A DNA stretch of 64,000 bases from Hymenochaete sp. R1. Its lineage: Eukaryota > Basidiomycota > Agaricomycetes > Hymenochaetales > Hymenochaetaceae. The notes beneath the pieces were generated by a model, which was given only the letters and a program-made list of their open reading frames with translations, was not told the origin of the DNA and did not search any database. The position numbers and the translations under genes are program-made. The DNA lies in NCBI GenBank assembly GCA_019400425.1, contig JAFREE010000100.1, positions 1-64,000 of the forward strand, given 5' to 3'. How positions within the stretch are numbered: the stretch's first letter is position 1; the number at the start of each line of letters is the position of its first letter. Shown piece after piece: positions 35,989-47,669 of this stretch.

Positions 35989-36470
35989 TCAGATGGTGAT
36001 GCATCCCCATGACGTTTTTGTGTTATTCTTAGAGGTTTCAAAACACCTCAATCTCAATCTACGGATTGAAAAAATTGCATTGTCAAGCCACTCTTCGCAT
36101 ATACAAAACACCTTATCGCCTTTCTGTCTTTTCTTTGCCGCTATAGCTCCCACATTCCCAAACATCCTGCTCACAATGATAGTTCTGCGAGCGACTATGT
36201 CTGACGTCATGCCCATTTACCAGTTAGCGAGCGCAACCAAAACGATCTTATCCCACATTTTCCACGCAGTGTTAACCACCTGAGCCTGAACTCCCGAACC
36301 AGGCTTCAAGCCGCGCAGAGCAGGGTCCGTCCCGGGCGTCTCCGTAACTCATTCGACTCGAATGCGAAGGAATGGGAATCCAAAGCTACGAACGTGGAAC
36401 TCGAACCCGACGAACAGGATCTTCACCGCTTAAAAAATTGTCTAGCATCACTGACTTCAAAGTTAGAGAT
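35989..36470 (-). pseudogene. Decayed tandem copy of part of the 36.9-38.6 kb membrane-protein gene
   Basis: On the minus strand the order of segments matches exons of the adjacent intact gene. FGFPFLRI followed by VTETPG-like sequence (about 36390-36320) corresponds to FRFPFVRIEWFTETP in the intact copy. LKPGSGVQAQVVNTAWKMWDK (about 36310-36245) corresponds to LEPGKGIVVNMLSSWKMWSK. TSDIVARRTIIVSRMFG (about 36205-36155) lies where SGYRPMIVDRAFFISHIF follows in the intact gene. Stops (for example after the first segment) and the absence of the N-terminal and transmembrane exons show that it is not functional. It lies about 0.5 kb beyond the 3' end of the intact gene in the same orientation. 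Confidence 0.75.
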
Positions 36471-36892
36471 TCGTCAAAGATCGGTGAACTAGGTCTGTAA
36501 ATACTTACCGCAACTTTAGGTGGGGAAGCGAGGTCACGGCGTTGATCTTATCTTGGACGGCATCCCTGGTCGTTGGAAGTTGGAACCAAAAAGAAAAAGA
36601 AAAAAGAAAAAAAAAAGAAGAGGAAGAGGAATCTACTGGTTACGTAGCGGAACCAAGATGTTTTAGTACTTCGAAGCCGTGAACCAGCTTGGCAAAAGTG
36701 GAAATCAAGAAGATGCGGTGGGTTGATACGAATGTCATGGAGTTGAAATTGCACGTCGGTGTCCACTTTCAACCGTGGTCTGGGGATCTGGAAGTTACCA
36801 CACCTTCAAGTTCAGGGGCACGGAGCAGTTCATTTTTCTTCTAAAGAGAGAGAGAGAGAAAGAGAAAGAGAGACAGAATAAAATACGACAAA
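36471..36892. other. 3' flank with purine-rich low-complexity tract
   Basis: A/G-rich runs occur at about 36588-36630 and a GA microsatellite (AGAGAGAGAG) at about 36845-36875, just downstream of the stop of the membrane-protein gene. No coding sequence is supported. Confidence 0.6.
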
Positions 36893-38636
36893 CTAGTAAT
36901 AATCCACCGGAATCTCTTTAAACTGATACACGGTCCGTTTTTCGCCGCCCCCCCTCAACTTCTGCTTCGCCGTCAACGCCTCGAAATGCCCCGCCATCCA
37001 AGTCACGACCATAGCCAACACCGTAATGGACGACGCCAATATACCCGCCACAGACAACGCCAAGCCCGCAGCCGACGAAGCCCGCTCGATAATGGGCTGG
37101 AACGACGCGAAAAAGGCGGCAAGCGCGACGAGGAGCGCTAAAATCGAAGCGCTGGACCGGAGAAACTGAATGACGGTCTGGGACGACGAGAACACAACGA
37201 CGTCGTTGTCTCTGATTGGGCGGCATTTAGGCATCGTGAGCGCGTAAGCGTATGGATATAGGCCTTGAACGCGACTCACTGGCTATATGCGGGTATTTGG
37301 CTCGGAAAAGGAGCAGGTATCAAAAGTTCCTCTTGGAAGATGTGCGAGATGAAGAATGCTCTGTCGACAATCATCGGACGGTATCCGCTATCGAGACCAA
37401 TTTGGTCATCCACAGTCCCACATGCAACTAGTCCTATATACATGTAGTGAGTGAGGCGTTGTGAAGTAAGTTCAAGTTTCATAATGAATCCCTCCTACCG
37501 GAGTTCGCCCCGGTCTTGGACCACATCTTCCACGACGACAACATGTTGACAACGATGCCTTTCCCAGGTTCCAGACTACGCAGCGGCGCGTAAGGGGTCT
37601 CTGTGAACCATTCGATACGAACGAACGGGAATCGGAAACGCAGAAATCGATATATGGCCTCTTCGCGCCTCGAACGCTCCGGGACTCCGTAGATGGCTTG
37701 CGCGGCCTGCTTCGAGACCCGACCGAAAGAAACATGCCATTGCACTTGTGAAATGGTGTATCACGTTCTCTGCTACAGAAAAAGACGATGCAACTTGGGA
37801 GGCTTACTCGTGGGATGGAAGGCGCTCAGAAATTCAACTGCCTGGTTTTTGATGTTCTTGGGGTTTGTATCCTGATACGTCAACGGCACTGTTTCTTTGA
37901 GTCAGCCCTATCATCTTGACCTAATGAGAAAACTTCTAAAAAAAAGATACCGAACGATGCAGACATAAGATCATGCATAACTTCTGCGATGGGAGACTTC
38001 AAAAAGTCTCCCCGATTCACACGTTTCGTTCTTAAAGCTGTCCGCTCGATCGCAATCTTTTTGGAATAGACATATATAGACTGATCGGATATGAACATAT
38101 CCTGGTTCTGCGGCTAGAGAATGACCTTTGAAGTCAGTGGGTTCGAAAGGGAACTGGCCCGGGCCATAAACACATTTACACACATTGCTTTCAACACGAG
38201 GCGCTCGAGGAGGATCTGGTATCGGGTCTTCTGCGTCATCTTTGTCGACGGGGATCTCAGTGTTCTCCCTCCGCTCTCCATCGTGGATCGTCTGCGTGTC
38301 TGCAAATCGCTGTTTTTTCAGCGAAGAGCGAAGAGGAGCTGTATGTTGCCCGGCAAAGCCATTATTAGTTGCGATAGAACGCGCGTCTGAGCCTGAGCGT
38401 GTGCGCGTCTGCCTGTCCCTGTCCTGTACGATGTCATCTTCATTGGTAGGACCGGCATTGATGCTTCTTGGATAGAAAGATTCTACGTCGTCAGTGCGTG
38501 GAAATGATTGACCGGACCCGGCGAGGGGCTGTGGATCCGGGAAAGGAAAACCGACGCCATCCCGTGGTCCGCTCTGAAGAACGGGGGCAGGAAATTGAAG
38601 AGGAACTGGCTGAGCGGGTGGGAGGGAAGACGACAT
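36893..38636 (-). CDS. Uncharacterised fungal protein with C-terminal membrane helices
   Basis: Six exons, complement(36893..37211, 37280..37427, 37499..37744, 37808..37888, 37951..38107, 38184..38636), give 467 codons from MSSSLPPAQPVPLQF. The first 150 residues are Pro-rich and disordered with many Arg/Asp. A conserved-looking central domain follows (DQSIYVYSKKIAIER, YRFLRFRFPFVRIEWFTETP, GYRPMIVDRAFFISHIFQEE). At least two helices follow (SILALLVALAAFFASF and a Gly/Ala/Val helix through LAMVVTWMAG), then a basic tail ending EIPVDYY. I do not recognise the family. A decayed copy of its central exons lies just downstream, so this locus has undergone tandem duplication. Confidence 0.85.
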
Positions 38637-39285
38637 ATGTGTGTGGGAGATTTCAATCAAGTCCGGGCCTCTGCTCTATATAGAATTTAGAAAACAACCA
38701 GCGGCTGCCTCCTCTGAAGGACGGAGATCTTCCAACTCGAGGTCGTATGTATTCAAGTTGGGATGACCATTCAGTTGCCACCTTTTACGAGCCGAGCAAT
38801 GTCGACGGTCTCTAGTCTCTTATTTGCTCAAGTCACAGACATTTTCGATTCATTGGATGCGCCCTCATTCGGGACCACACTTTGATTGATTGATGTCCGT
38901 GCCTTATGCTGGTCTATCATTAATATCGTCAGTGACTTCTTCCGGATGTGTGTTTTGCTTTGTCAGAAGAAACAAACGCACCGTCGTCAGTCCCAATGAA
39001 AATATAACGTCCGCTTCCGTATACACAAGCTATGAGCTATAATATTAAATATTGATGTTGAATCGCTTGCAGCACTACTACAGTAGTACCAACGTCATCA
39101 CAGCGGCGCGACGCTTAAACACAACATTCCCCTTGATAGCTTTATACGCTGGTCTCTCCCTACTTACACAACACGACAGTCTACAATAATCCCTATGTAG
39201 GACACGACCATCTCGGCCAGTGATTGCACAACGACAACCAACTTTCGCACACCCCGAACGCGATGTCCCTCGCTGTCCTTAAAAG
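38637..39285. other. Upstream region of the membrane-protein gene and 3' region of coronin
   Basis: No gene is supported. The part near 38640-38830 should be the promoter of the minus-strand membrane-protein gene and the remainder the coronin 3' flank. The stretch 38880-39060 is AT-rich. Confidence 0.45.
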
Positions 39286-41031
39286 TTAAAGGTTGAGCAG
39301 CGCCTTGGCCTTCTGCGCGTTGGCTTTCAATCCCTCGACTTGAAGTTCCAGATTGCGAATCTGGGCACGTGCATCTCGTAGCTCGGAAGTCAATCGCTCG
39401 TTCTCGTCTTTAATCACCTGGTAAAATTTTTTTTATTTTATTATTCAGTTCAGTACCGGATGGAGGTCGAAAGAGAAACGACACTGTTGGAGAACTCTTA
39501 CGGAATCATCCGCAGCGCGTGGCGGCATCACTGTGGTCGGTTCCGGAGAAGGTTCCCTGACTGGCTTCGCTGGTTCCGGTAATGGAGCGCTTGTCGTTTT
39601 TGAAATGACGGGCGCCTGGACTTTAATCTCGCTATTGGCTCTCGACAGAGCCGGAGCAGGCGCCGCAATAGGTGTGAATGGTACTTCAGAGGCGGATACC
39701 GCACCAGATTCGAGCGAGACAAGCTTTGGGGGAGCGGTCTTGCCGGAGAAAAATTCCCCCGCTTCAAGAGCGGGCTCAGATGAAAGCGCTGGAGGGTATA
39801 TGTCGGCTTGGAAAGCATCACTCTTTCGGGGAACGACGAACGCGATGGGCTCGATTGCCGATCCCGCAACCTTGTATGCACGCGCGATTTCGCACTCTGA
39901 GACGCTAAGCGCCCGTCGTGGAAGGAAGCACATTCCACGCTGCGGTTGCGTAGATTGGTATTCAGCAAGTGGATGGAGGTTGTCGTGTTCGTATTCAAAG
40001 TATCGGACATTGCCGTCTCCCTTCCCGGCGACGAAGAGGATGTTGTTATCGGACCAGAAAGGCATGAGGACACCAGAGGACTGGTCGACGGTGGTCATCT
40101 TGACGTTGGAAAGAGATCCGGTATCCCAAAGTCCGATCTGCCTATCACTCATTTTGCTGAATCCAGTCGTAGCAAGGCGATCGTTCGTACCCAACCAGAC
40201 AACTCGTGCTGCCTTGATACCACCGTGGGCATCCGCGACGCGAACTGCATCACCGCTGGAAGAACGAGCGTCAAAAATACGCAATTTTCTATCCCGACAG
40301 GTAGTAGCAACAAGATTGCCGGAGAAGTCAAAGCAGAAGCTTTGGATCGCGTCGGAATGCCCGCCTGCTAATGTCCGCTGGGGGTCTTCAGGCACGTTCA
40401 CATCCCAGAGTTTGATGACATGATCGCCCGTAGCGCCTGCTACGACGTGTCTCGCGGTGGGGTGGAATAGAACTTGACCGACTCTCCGGCTCGAAGCACC
40501 GATTCGCAGGACGGGATCGAAGTCCTTCGGCACCCACTTCTCCTGACCCCACCCATCGAACGATGAATCTTCGACTTTCCAAAGGAGGAGCTGACCGTCG
40601 TCACCCGCAGAAGCGACCAGGTTATCATCGTGGGGAGACCAGTCGGTGTCGAGAACGGGAGCCGTGTGTCCTCGAGCTAGCGGAATGACATCAGGGAGCT
40701 TCGAGCCCAGCTTGTGTGGTTCAAACGGTGATGGCAGCGGGAGGATGGCGAAAGCTCCGCCGCCAGATGAGTTCCAGTTTACACTGATGTATTTCTACGT
40801 TTGATATTAGAGTTGAATATGCACGAGATATGAGAAAAGGGTACTCACAGGGGAGCATGCAAGGAGGTTAGTGTCCCAGGCGCTATTCGTTAACCTGATG
40901 TTGTCCACGCATAGTTCCTTCTTAGCCGCTTGTCCGTAGACATGTCTGCATCTTTCTCAGCCACTCTTTCAGAACTAAATAAGAAGGTCGCGAGCGTACC
41001 TGTATTTTGAAGCGCGTATGAAACGCGACAT
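39286..41031 (-). CDS. CRN1: Coronin (actin-binding WD40 protein)
   Basis: Coronin binds F-actin and regulates Arp2/3 and cofilin in actin patches. Four exons, complement(39286..39417, 39502..40794, 40849..40945, 41000..41031), give 517 codons. The start MSRFIRASKYRHVYG is the conserved coronin N-terminus. The beta-propeller follows: SVNWNSSGGGAFAILPL, RGHTAPVLDTDWSPHDDNLVASAGDDG, GGHSDAIQSFCFDFSGNLVATTCRDRKLRIFD and TTGFSKMSDRQIGLWD. The coronin-specific YFEYEHDNLHPLAEYQSTQPQRG segment comes next. A Pro/Ala-rich linker leads to a short C-terminal coiled coil in the last exon (DENERLTSELRDARAQIRNLE). Everything expected is present. The last exon is separated by an intron of 84 bases with a T-rich tract. 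Confidence 0.97.
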
Positions 41032-41428
41032 GATGATATGGTGAGGAGGAAAGGAGAGCTGCTACCGTCGTCGTCAACCAGGACGGCGACCAGAAGCCAA
41101 GTTGCGACGACGCGACGACTGATCTCTCTGATCGTCAATGCGGCGATCGGCACTGCCAAAGTCGGACCGTCCGAGCACCATTGCTCCGAGTTTCCAAAAT
41201 CCAACTTATAGATTTATAAACAGCTAGGGTCATTTCCAATATTCCATTTAGTTATCATCGTTATCATTACAGCGCACATATAAGTATTCTAAAGTAGAAG
41301 TGCGTCCATTCGACCAAGCCGTTTCCGATGAGAAAATATATCAAAAATCAGTGCGTTGTAAATTCCGAACGAGGTGCACCCCCAAACAGGATCCTATACA
41401 GAATACAGAGACTCGTGTTACGACCCAC
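41032..41428. other. Coronin upstream region
   Basis: A 397-base spacer between two minus-strand genes. It carries the coronin promoter and the 3' end of the NOP8-like transcript. No open frame of note. Confidence 0.45.
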
Positions 41429-43127
41429 TCACTCCAGCCCACCATTACCTCTCCTCCTCATGCTCTTCACTGCTTCCCGATGCCGTTTCTTCCATTCCGA
41501 CGTCAGGTCCCCTTTTCTTTTCATCCATCTCTCTCGGATCTCATCTGAACTTTCAGTGCGATAAAAGCCAGTGTCTTCAAACAAATGCATGAACCCTTTC
41601 TGTGTGTTTGCCGAAGGTGAAGATGGAGGGAAAAAGAAGGGGAGTGAGGTATCGAATGTAGCAGAAGAAGTCGCAGTCCGCGTGGATAAACTGCTTTGGA
41701 CGACGGGAACGTCTGCCTGACCGCGCTCAGAGTGAGATGGCAGCGGTGCTGATATATGTAGGTCTTCTTCTAATTCCAATTCCAAGTCGATGTCGAGGGC
41801 ACCAAGAAGTGAGAAACCCGCTGAAAGAAATTATTCATTAATGCTGAATCTATCTGAATGATCGAACCACAAACCATCTTCGGACCGTGGCGCGAACATG
41901 TCTTTCAACGTCGTTTTATTCGGTGCAGTTGGCAGCACGGCTTCCTCCACGGTCCTTTCGGCAGTTTCTTCTTCTTCTGTAGTGGGTGCGGATGGAGTCG
42001 ATGAGGGAAATGATGGTTCATCCAAATCCCGTCGAGAGATTGTACCCTTCTTTTCTCGAGGAACGTATTCAATTTCAGTGCCGTCGTTATCTGGCGTGGT
42101 CGTAAGCTTCGTTTCTCCTTCAAGCATTTCCACGTCGCTCAAACTTTCCGTCCCACCCCAGTCGCATCCATCAGCTTTATCTCCAAACAGCGAGTTTAGA
42201 AGGGCCATAGACTGAGCAGCTTCCTGTACGATATTATCATCACCTCCGCGTGCAACCTTCGTCGATGTTTCCGGTACCGGCAGTGCTTCCTCCTCCTCGT
42301 CCTCATGGTTGTCCGCTTCTAATCGAAAAGAAGGCGACGGCGATGGTGAAGCTGACGATGGAATAGATACTATGGAGCTCGCGGATGCCCCAACACCTAA
42401 AGGAATGTCTTGAAACGTTTCGTCATTGAAGACGACTCGTTCGTGTCTCTCAGGCAGAATAGCATATTGTCCAGTTTCGAACATGATCCCGCTGAGGTAC
42501 TGACTACCCCATTCTTCTGGGTCAAGTTTTCGCCTCCGTGACCTCATAGGCTGAACCTTCATCGTCTTCTTTCGTCCCGGAATCGAAGTTGCTGGAGGCT
42601 TCCCAAGCGGACGAAGGGGTCGCATTCGCATGGGTCTGATGAGCCGTCCCAAAGGAGTCGTACGCCATCCGGGACGTAGTTTGAGCTCCGTCACCAGAGA
42701 CATATCAGACGCATGAACGCCTTGAACGCCTCTTGATAAACGTTTCTTCTTCTTCTTTGAGTTCCCTTCGTTCTCCAAGGCCTTCTCTCGTTCCTTTGCT
42801 AGGCGCTCCGAGTAGTCGAGCTTGGCTTCTCCGATACGCAATCGAGTTCCTTTCCATGTTGTTCCACTAAGCAGATTCAGACCTGTACTTTACTTAGCCA
42901 ATGATTTTAACTTCTAAGAAGTCGAAAGACAAACATTTGGCAAGTTGAGGCTTTGTCGTCTCTATGGTTAGATAAGCATATGGGCGTGGGTCTCCCAAAG
43001 CGTTGCGTTTACCGAGGCCGTCCAAAGCCTTGACAGTGCCAAACGACGAGAAACGGCGTGTCAGGTCTTCGCGAGTGATTTGAGGCGTTAGACCTGAGAT
43101 ATGAAGCCGCTTCGAGACGATGTCCAT
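41429..43127 (-). CDS. NOP8-like nucleolar RRM protein (ribosome biogenesis)
   Basis: Three exons, complement(41429..41820, 41875..42882, 42935..43127), give 530 codons. The ATG at 43127 is chosen because the TTG just upstream is not a start. An N-terminal RRM shows KRLHISGLTPQITREDLTRRFSSFG (RNP2-like first strand) and PYAYLTIET (RNP1-like). It is followed by the Nop8 signature WKGTRLRIGEAKLDYSERL. A basic run (KKKKKRLSRG) and acidic, Ser-rich linkers lead to a conserved end: EETGFYRT-like FEDTGFYRT, SEWKKRHREAVKSMRRRGNGGLE. Nop8 binds RNA and is needed for 60S ribosomal subunit assembly in yeast. A truncated copy of parts of exons 2 and 3 lies at about 15950-16316 on the opposite strand. 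Confidence 0.85.
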
Positions 43128-43934
43128 CAAGGTTGGTGGACAACGTTAACGCGAAGAATATTTCCATCGATGTTGAGTTGAAGACGCACGATTTTGCACG
43201 TGAAGATTCTCACGAGAGAGTAATGATTTTCTCTAGATCGTTTCTCTCTCGCTGCTGCGAAAAATTCCGAGTCAGATCATCTACAGAACTTACTTGCCTG
43301 AAAAGTCGGTCGCCATCAAGACTGCTACTAAAGTCGAAATATACTGCTGCGGAATACATACTCAGTGTACAGGAAGGCCGCCAACGGAGCTGGACCAGTC
43401 ACCAGTCCCACAGCTTGTAATGTCTTACATCTGACTTGTCTACTTGCTTCTCGTTCTTGTCTGCGTCGACGTCGTCGAGAGTTCGCTGTTCCAGTAGTGC
43501 ACGCCAACATAATGTAACCGGAAACATCGAGAGCTTGAGCTGACAATGGAAATTGAAATGCGCTGCGGAAATCTTGCTATGCCTTGGGAGCACCGGCCAG
43601 TCATCCGAATCCAAGTCGACCCTAGTCCGTAGGCGTGAACGTCTGTAAACGGATTCCTGTCCTTCGCCTTGACGTCGCTTCGACTCTGTGGTTGTGTGCG
43701 AATATGACAATGGCCTGCGTGGTAGGCGCGTCGTGGCCCTTTCCCGGATTGTGGCTTCGTGCTTCCGTTCTGACTCAAGGCCGTGATTTAACGCCCATGC
43801 CCTTTCTTTTCAGCCCATCAATATAAAATCTTGGCCACCCACTCATCCCCCTCTTAGCCTCTTTTCCCTCATCCTTCATCGATCTCTAATACCATTTTTG
43901 TGGTCGATTAAAGCCGCCTGACACATATTCTGAC
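43128..43934. promoter_or_regulatory. Divergent promoter region between NOP8-like and acidic orphan genes
   Basis: The two flanking genes start away from each other, so regulatory sequence for both lies in this 807-base segment. No coding sequence is supported. A pyrimidine-rich stretch (about 43840-43880) precedes the plus-strand ATG. Confidence 0.5.
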
Positions 43935-45149
43935 ATGCTACCATCGGCCACGACATTTGATACGCCCATGAGCCACAACGACCGCCCGGTGATTGTCAAC
44001 AACGCCATAGTGCAAGGCACTCAGTACCGAAAGGAAACACTCCCACCGAGGATGAGGAAGCGTAAGATCTTTTCCCAATAGTAAGATAAATGTGTTAATC
44101 TTGCTCTTAACAGCATGGAAAGCTCGCGCCAGCGCCAGCCTGAGTTTGACTCCGCAGTCCAAACCCTGTTCCAAGTCTGAATCGGCCTCGCAACCTGATG
44201 TAAGTTGATGATACTCATAATCTCACAATTTCCCTGAGCTATTTCTTTTTCTTTGAAGTCTAACATTTCCTTGGGCTCGACTATCTATGAGATGCCCAAT
44301 TCGCACGCAAGTACCAGTACCCGCATCCCCAAATCCTCGATCCGACCGAAGCCCGCGGGCTGGGTCCCGCTCTTCAGTGGACGTTTTCGTCGACATGTAC
44401 CTACACCTCGTCTCATCGGTCCGCCTCACCTCGAGCAGGCGTACCAGACAGCATATAACGATTTCAAGACTGGGTTCTACGACGTGTTGGCGGAGTATGA
44501 TGCTCTTCCAAAGCGCCGCAGGTGCGACGATGGCTTGTATAGGTGGAAACGTCCAAGCCTTGCAGAACTGCCGAGTCGCGAGCAGTGCAAGGCGAATGTC
44601 AAGTTTCAGAAGGCATGTGAGCGATTGGATGCGCTGGATCGGAAGATAACCGAGGCAGTGAAGAACAGCTGGAACAACTGCGAGGAAAAAGGCGAAGAGG
44701 AAAGTGACGAAGTTGGCACAGTATGGGAATCGGAAAGCGACATAGACGAAGAAGGTAATGCCGCGGATGGAGAAGACCAGGATGAGGACGATGATTCAGA
44801 ATCCGAAGGGCGTTTCTATTCTTGGAAGCCCTTGGACTACGATACGAAGCCAGTGGTCCACCTGGTACTGGAAGACTCTGAACGGAAACGTCAGAAGTCT
44901 GCACTCGAGGACAACGTACAATGCTCCTCAGAGCCCGGAACCAACACGAATTACAATTCGGAATATAGCTCTGGAACGGGATCCGTTTCTGAGCCGTCCT
45001 GTACGGCAGCCGAGAGCAGGTCTCCCGATACTCAAAGTGATCTCAAAGACGGACTGGAGCCCGCCCGCAAGCCGAGCCTTGACGTCTACAGGGAAGAAAT
45101 TCGATCCGATGGTGCTGCGCTACTCAAGAAGCTTCCATGTCTGGAGTAG
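43935..45149 (+). CDS. Uncharacterised acidic protein
   Basis: Exons 43935..44061, 44114..44199 and 44259..45149 splice to 367 codons. The N-terminal 130 residues are Ser/Pro/Arg-rich. A compact central part (PPHLEQAYQTAYNDFKTGFYDVLAEYDALPKRRRCDDGLYRWKRP, followed by KFQKACERLDALDRKITEAV) looks helical and folded. A long Glu/Asp-rich stretch (about residues 210-250) and a Ser-rich tail follow. No signal peptide or membrane helix. Acidic and basic blocks of this kind are common in nuclear or chromatin proteins, but that is only a guess. I do not recognise the family. Confidence 0.8.
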
Positions 45150-45525
45150 GAAAAGCAGTACAAATTAACTGGGAGCCCTTGGTTGAGACGAAGTTGGAAG
45201 ACCTCGATTTTGAAAAAGAAATTGTTTCGCTCTGATATCCCTCCGCCATGAGGATCAATCATCACTGTGAACCCCGTGAAGCAATTTTTGAATAAACATC
45301 TCTCTTTTAAAGATGTAATGGACTGTACTCTCATTTTTACAACACACCATTAATATTACAAACAATGACATCCAATACAATTGTTATACAACAAGAAACA
45401 ATCATTTCTCTTTCCCTAATATCTTTACGCGTCTTCGTTTACATACGTACCATTGATTCAATCATGCAGAATGTACCACCCTGTATATATTTTATTTTAA
45501 CTTTTCGATCAGTCGATTACATCAA
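45150..45525. other. Convergent 3' intergenic region
   Basis: AT-rich spacer between convergent genes with several T- and A-rich runs typical of fungal polyadenylation regions. No gene seen. Confidence 0.55.
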
Positions 45526-47319
45526 TTAAAGCCTGTTCCAGGTGAGGTAGCGTTGCGGGAGCCAGTTTGGAGCCTCCCAGTTCTCCCGGGGATTGTTTGA
45601 AAGGTCAGAGTGAATAAGAGAAACGAGAGCTTCAGCGCTAACGAAGAACGTCAATCAGTATATCAATCTATATGACCATGAAAATAAATGAAGAAGACTT
45701 TGGACAACCCACCAACCAAAGGCCCGAGGCATGCCGTGACCAGAAAAACCTGCTGATAAGTACTGGCCTGGAATAGGTTTTTGAGACAAATCGAAGACTG
45801 GACCAACCTTAAGAAGTACGTTAGATACAGAAGCAAGGACTGTTTTTCAAATCACTTACAAATGGATCGAGGAGGGCTGTGTAGCCTAGGATACCAGTCT
45901 GATAACCAGAAAGATTAACCTCATCTTGCTGCTTTCTTTCTCGTGGATGTGAAACCTCACCCATTCCCATTCAGGCTCTTTACCCTCCTCATACCAACCC
46001 GGAAAGACCTGTGGTAAAAACCCTCGTAGCGCCTTTCCAACCTTTTCATTAAGAGCGCTATCATCCGTTGTACCAACCTCATATCCGCTCTCTTTTTCCG
46101 CCTCTCTCCCTCCACCCAGGATGATCAAAGGCCCTTGTTCGCCATCGCTTTTCATCGGACGAGGGAACCAGTACTCGAAATGCGTGTTCCCGCCCCAGCT
46201 CGCTCGCGCACGGGGATGGAGTGGTTTAGAAGCGCGCGTACCGATAATTTGTCCCCGAACGGGCATGATAGTTGTGTTTGGGGACGAAGAGAGGTGTGGG
46301 AGAAGGTGGGTTGCATAGGCGTTTGTAGTATGGAGAATGGTACCGGTTCGGATAGTTCCGCGTGGGGTGGAAACGACCCAACTCGGTCCGGAGATCGTGT
46401 CGGAGGATGAGGCGGAAATGGAAGTCACGGGAGTTGAAGTGTACAGGGAGAGAGAGCCAGCGTTGGTGTTGAAGGTAGCGTTTGCTAGGGTGAAGAGGCG
46501 GGTGACAAGTTTGAGGGGCCAGAGATTGTGCGCTGGGGAGGAGAATCCGGGAAAAGAAGCGCCAGAGAACTATAACCCAAAGGACCACAATAAACGAGAT
46601 AAACTATGACTTGAACATAGATACGCACATTGAACATTTCTTCTTTTGAAATCCACCCCACGGGGTCTACATCCAAGCCTGCCGCCTTAGCCGCTTCATA
46701 GTCCATCCGCATCGCCGTTTCCTCTTCCTCAGTCGTAAGAAGCTGAAGGTGCCCACCGTTCACCAGATCGACTTCATTTTCCCATTTGTTTGCATATATG
46801 ATGTCTAGGAGCTCAGACGCAGTGTGCTGCTCGAGATAGTACTGCTTTTTGGCTTCGGACACGCCCATAATTTTGGAGTGCTCGACAAAGTCAGGGAAGT
46901 AAGCAGGCGTGAGATGCCCCCCGTTACGACCAGTTGCTCCCGAGCCTTGGTTTTTTTTAGTAGAGAAATCTTACCTCTAAAGAAGTGAAGTACGTACAAA
47001 AGTCTCTGGCCTCCAATATGACTACCTTTTTCTCCGGCATCGTCTTCGAGATATGGTATGCTGCGCCAACGCCTGAGATCCCGGATCCGATGATAACGAT
47101 GTCGGCCTTGTCCTGTAGCGGAGTTTCTGATCCCTCTTTTGCAAGAGGATTGACGTCTTTCGAAGGATGTAACCAGAATGACCGTGTCGAGTTGGGAACG
47201 GGAAGGGATGCAGGATTATTATCGTTACATCTAGATGCGAAATAGGCACGTTCGACTTCCTTTTCACTAAAATTCAGAGGATGAATGGCTGAGTTGACAT
47301 CGTTACGGTTTGAAGGCAT
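45526..47319 (-). CDS. FAD-dependent amine/amino-acid oxidoreductase (DAO family)
   Basis: Six exons, complement(45526..45637, 45713..45807, 45860..45898, 45961..46569, 46629..46945, 46998..47319), give 497 codons from MPSNRNDVNSAIHPL. The FAD-binding Rossmann fold shows ADIVIIGSGISGVGAAYHIS and VVILEARDFCSGATGRNGGH, where the SGATGRNGG segment is typical of DAO-family oxidases. Later come GTILHTTNAYATHLLP, PVRGQIIGT and, at the end, PIPGQYLSAGFSGHGMPRAFGCAEALV, the C-terminal FAD-contact segment. The family oxidises primary or secondary amines and amino acids (for example gamma-glutamylputrescine oxidase). The substrate here is unknown. No secretion signal was seen. It shares a 350-base divergent promoter with the F-box-like gene. 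Confidence 0.92.
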
Positions 47320-47669
47320 GATGGTAGCGAGTAGGAATTGAAAGAAGTGGGTGAGCGCGACGACTACGTGCATGGCAGCACTCAAGTAATGATCATGATG
47401 GCACGACTCGGAGTTCATCGTTCCAACCTCTATCTTATCTTATCTAGACACGTGACACTTTCGGAAAAAACATTATCCGACCTCCTTTTAAGTCCTTATC
47501 ATGACGACGACGCTGCTTCTATAATTATGCTTAACCCTTTATCCCAGAGCTTCCCCCATATGAACATGGATCCCCACCCCACGCCGACGTCGACAACCAT
47601 GGAGTGCCAGGTCACAACCAAACAATTTCTTGCTCTCTTTCCACCACCATCCTCGCTCCTTGCAGCATC
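47320..47669. promoter_or_regulatory. Divergent promoter between FAD oxidase and F-box-like genes
   Basis: 350 bases separate the two starts, so regulatory elements must be shared or interleaved. The nucleotides just before the F-box-like ATG are pyrimidine-rich. No motif could be assigned to a regulator. Confidence 0.5.

Noticed and set aside
38114..38475. Plus- and minus-strand frames overlapping the first exon of the 36.9-38.6 kb gene
   Set aside because: They are shadows of the Pro/Arg-rich exon 1. The spliced minus-strand model alone gives continuous frame and membrane helices.
39533..40423. Long plus-strand frame opposite coronin
   Set aside because: It is antisense to an unmistakable coronin coding sequence and has no domain.
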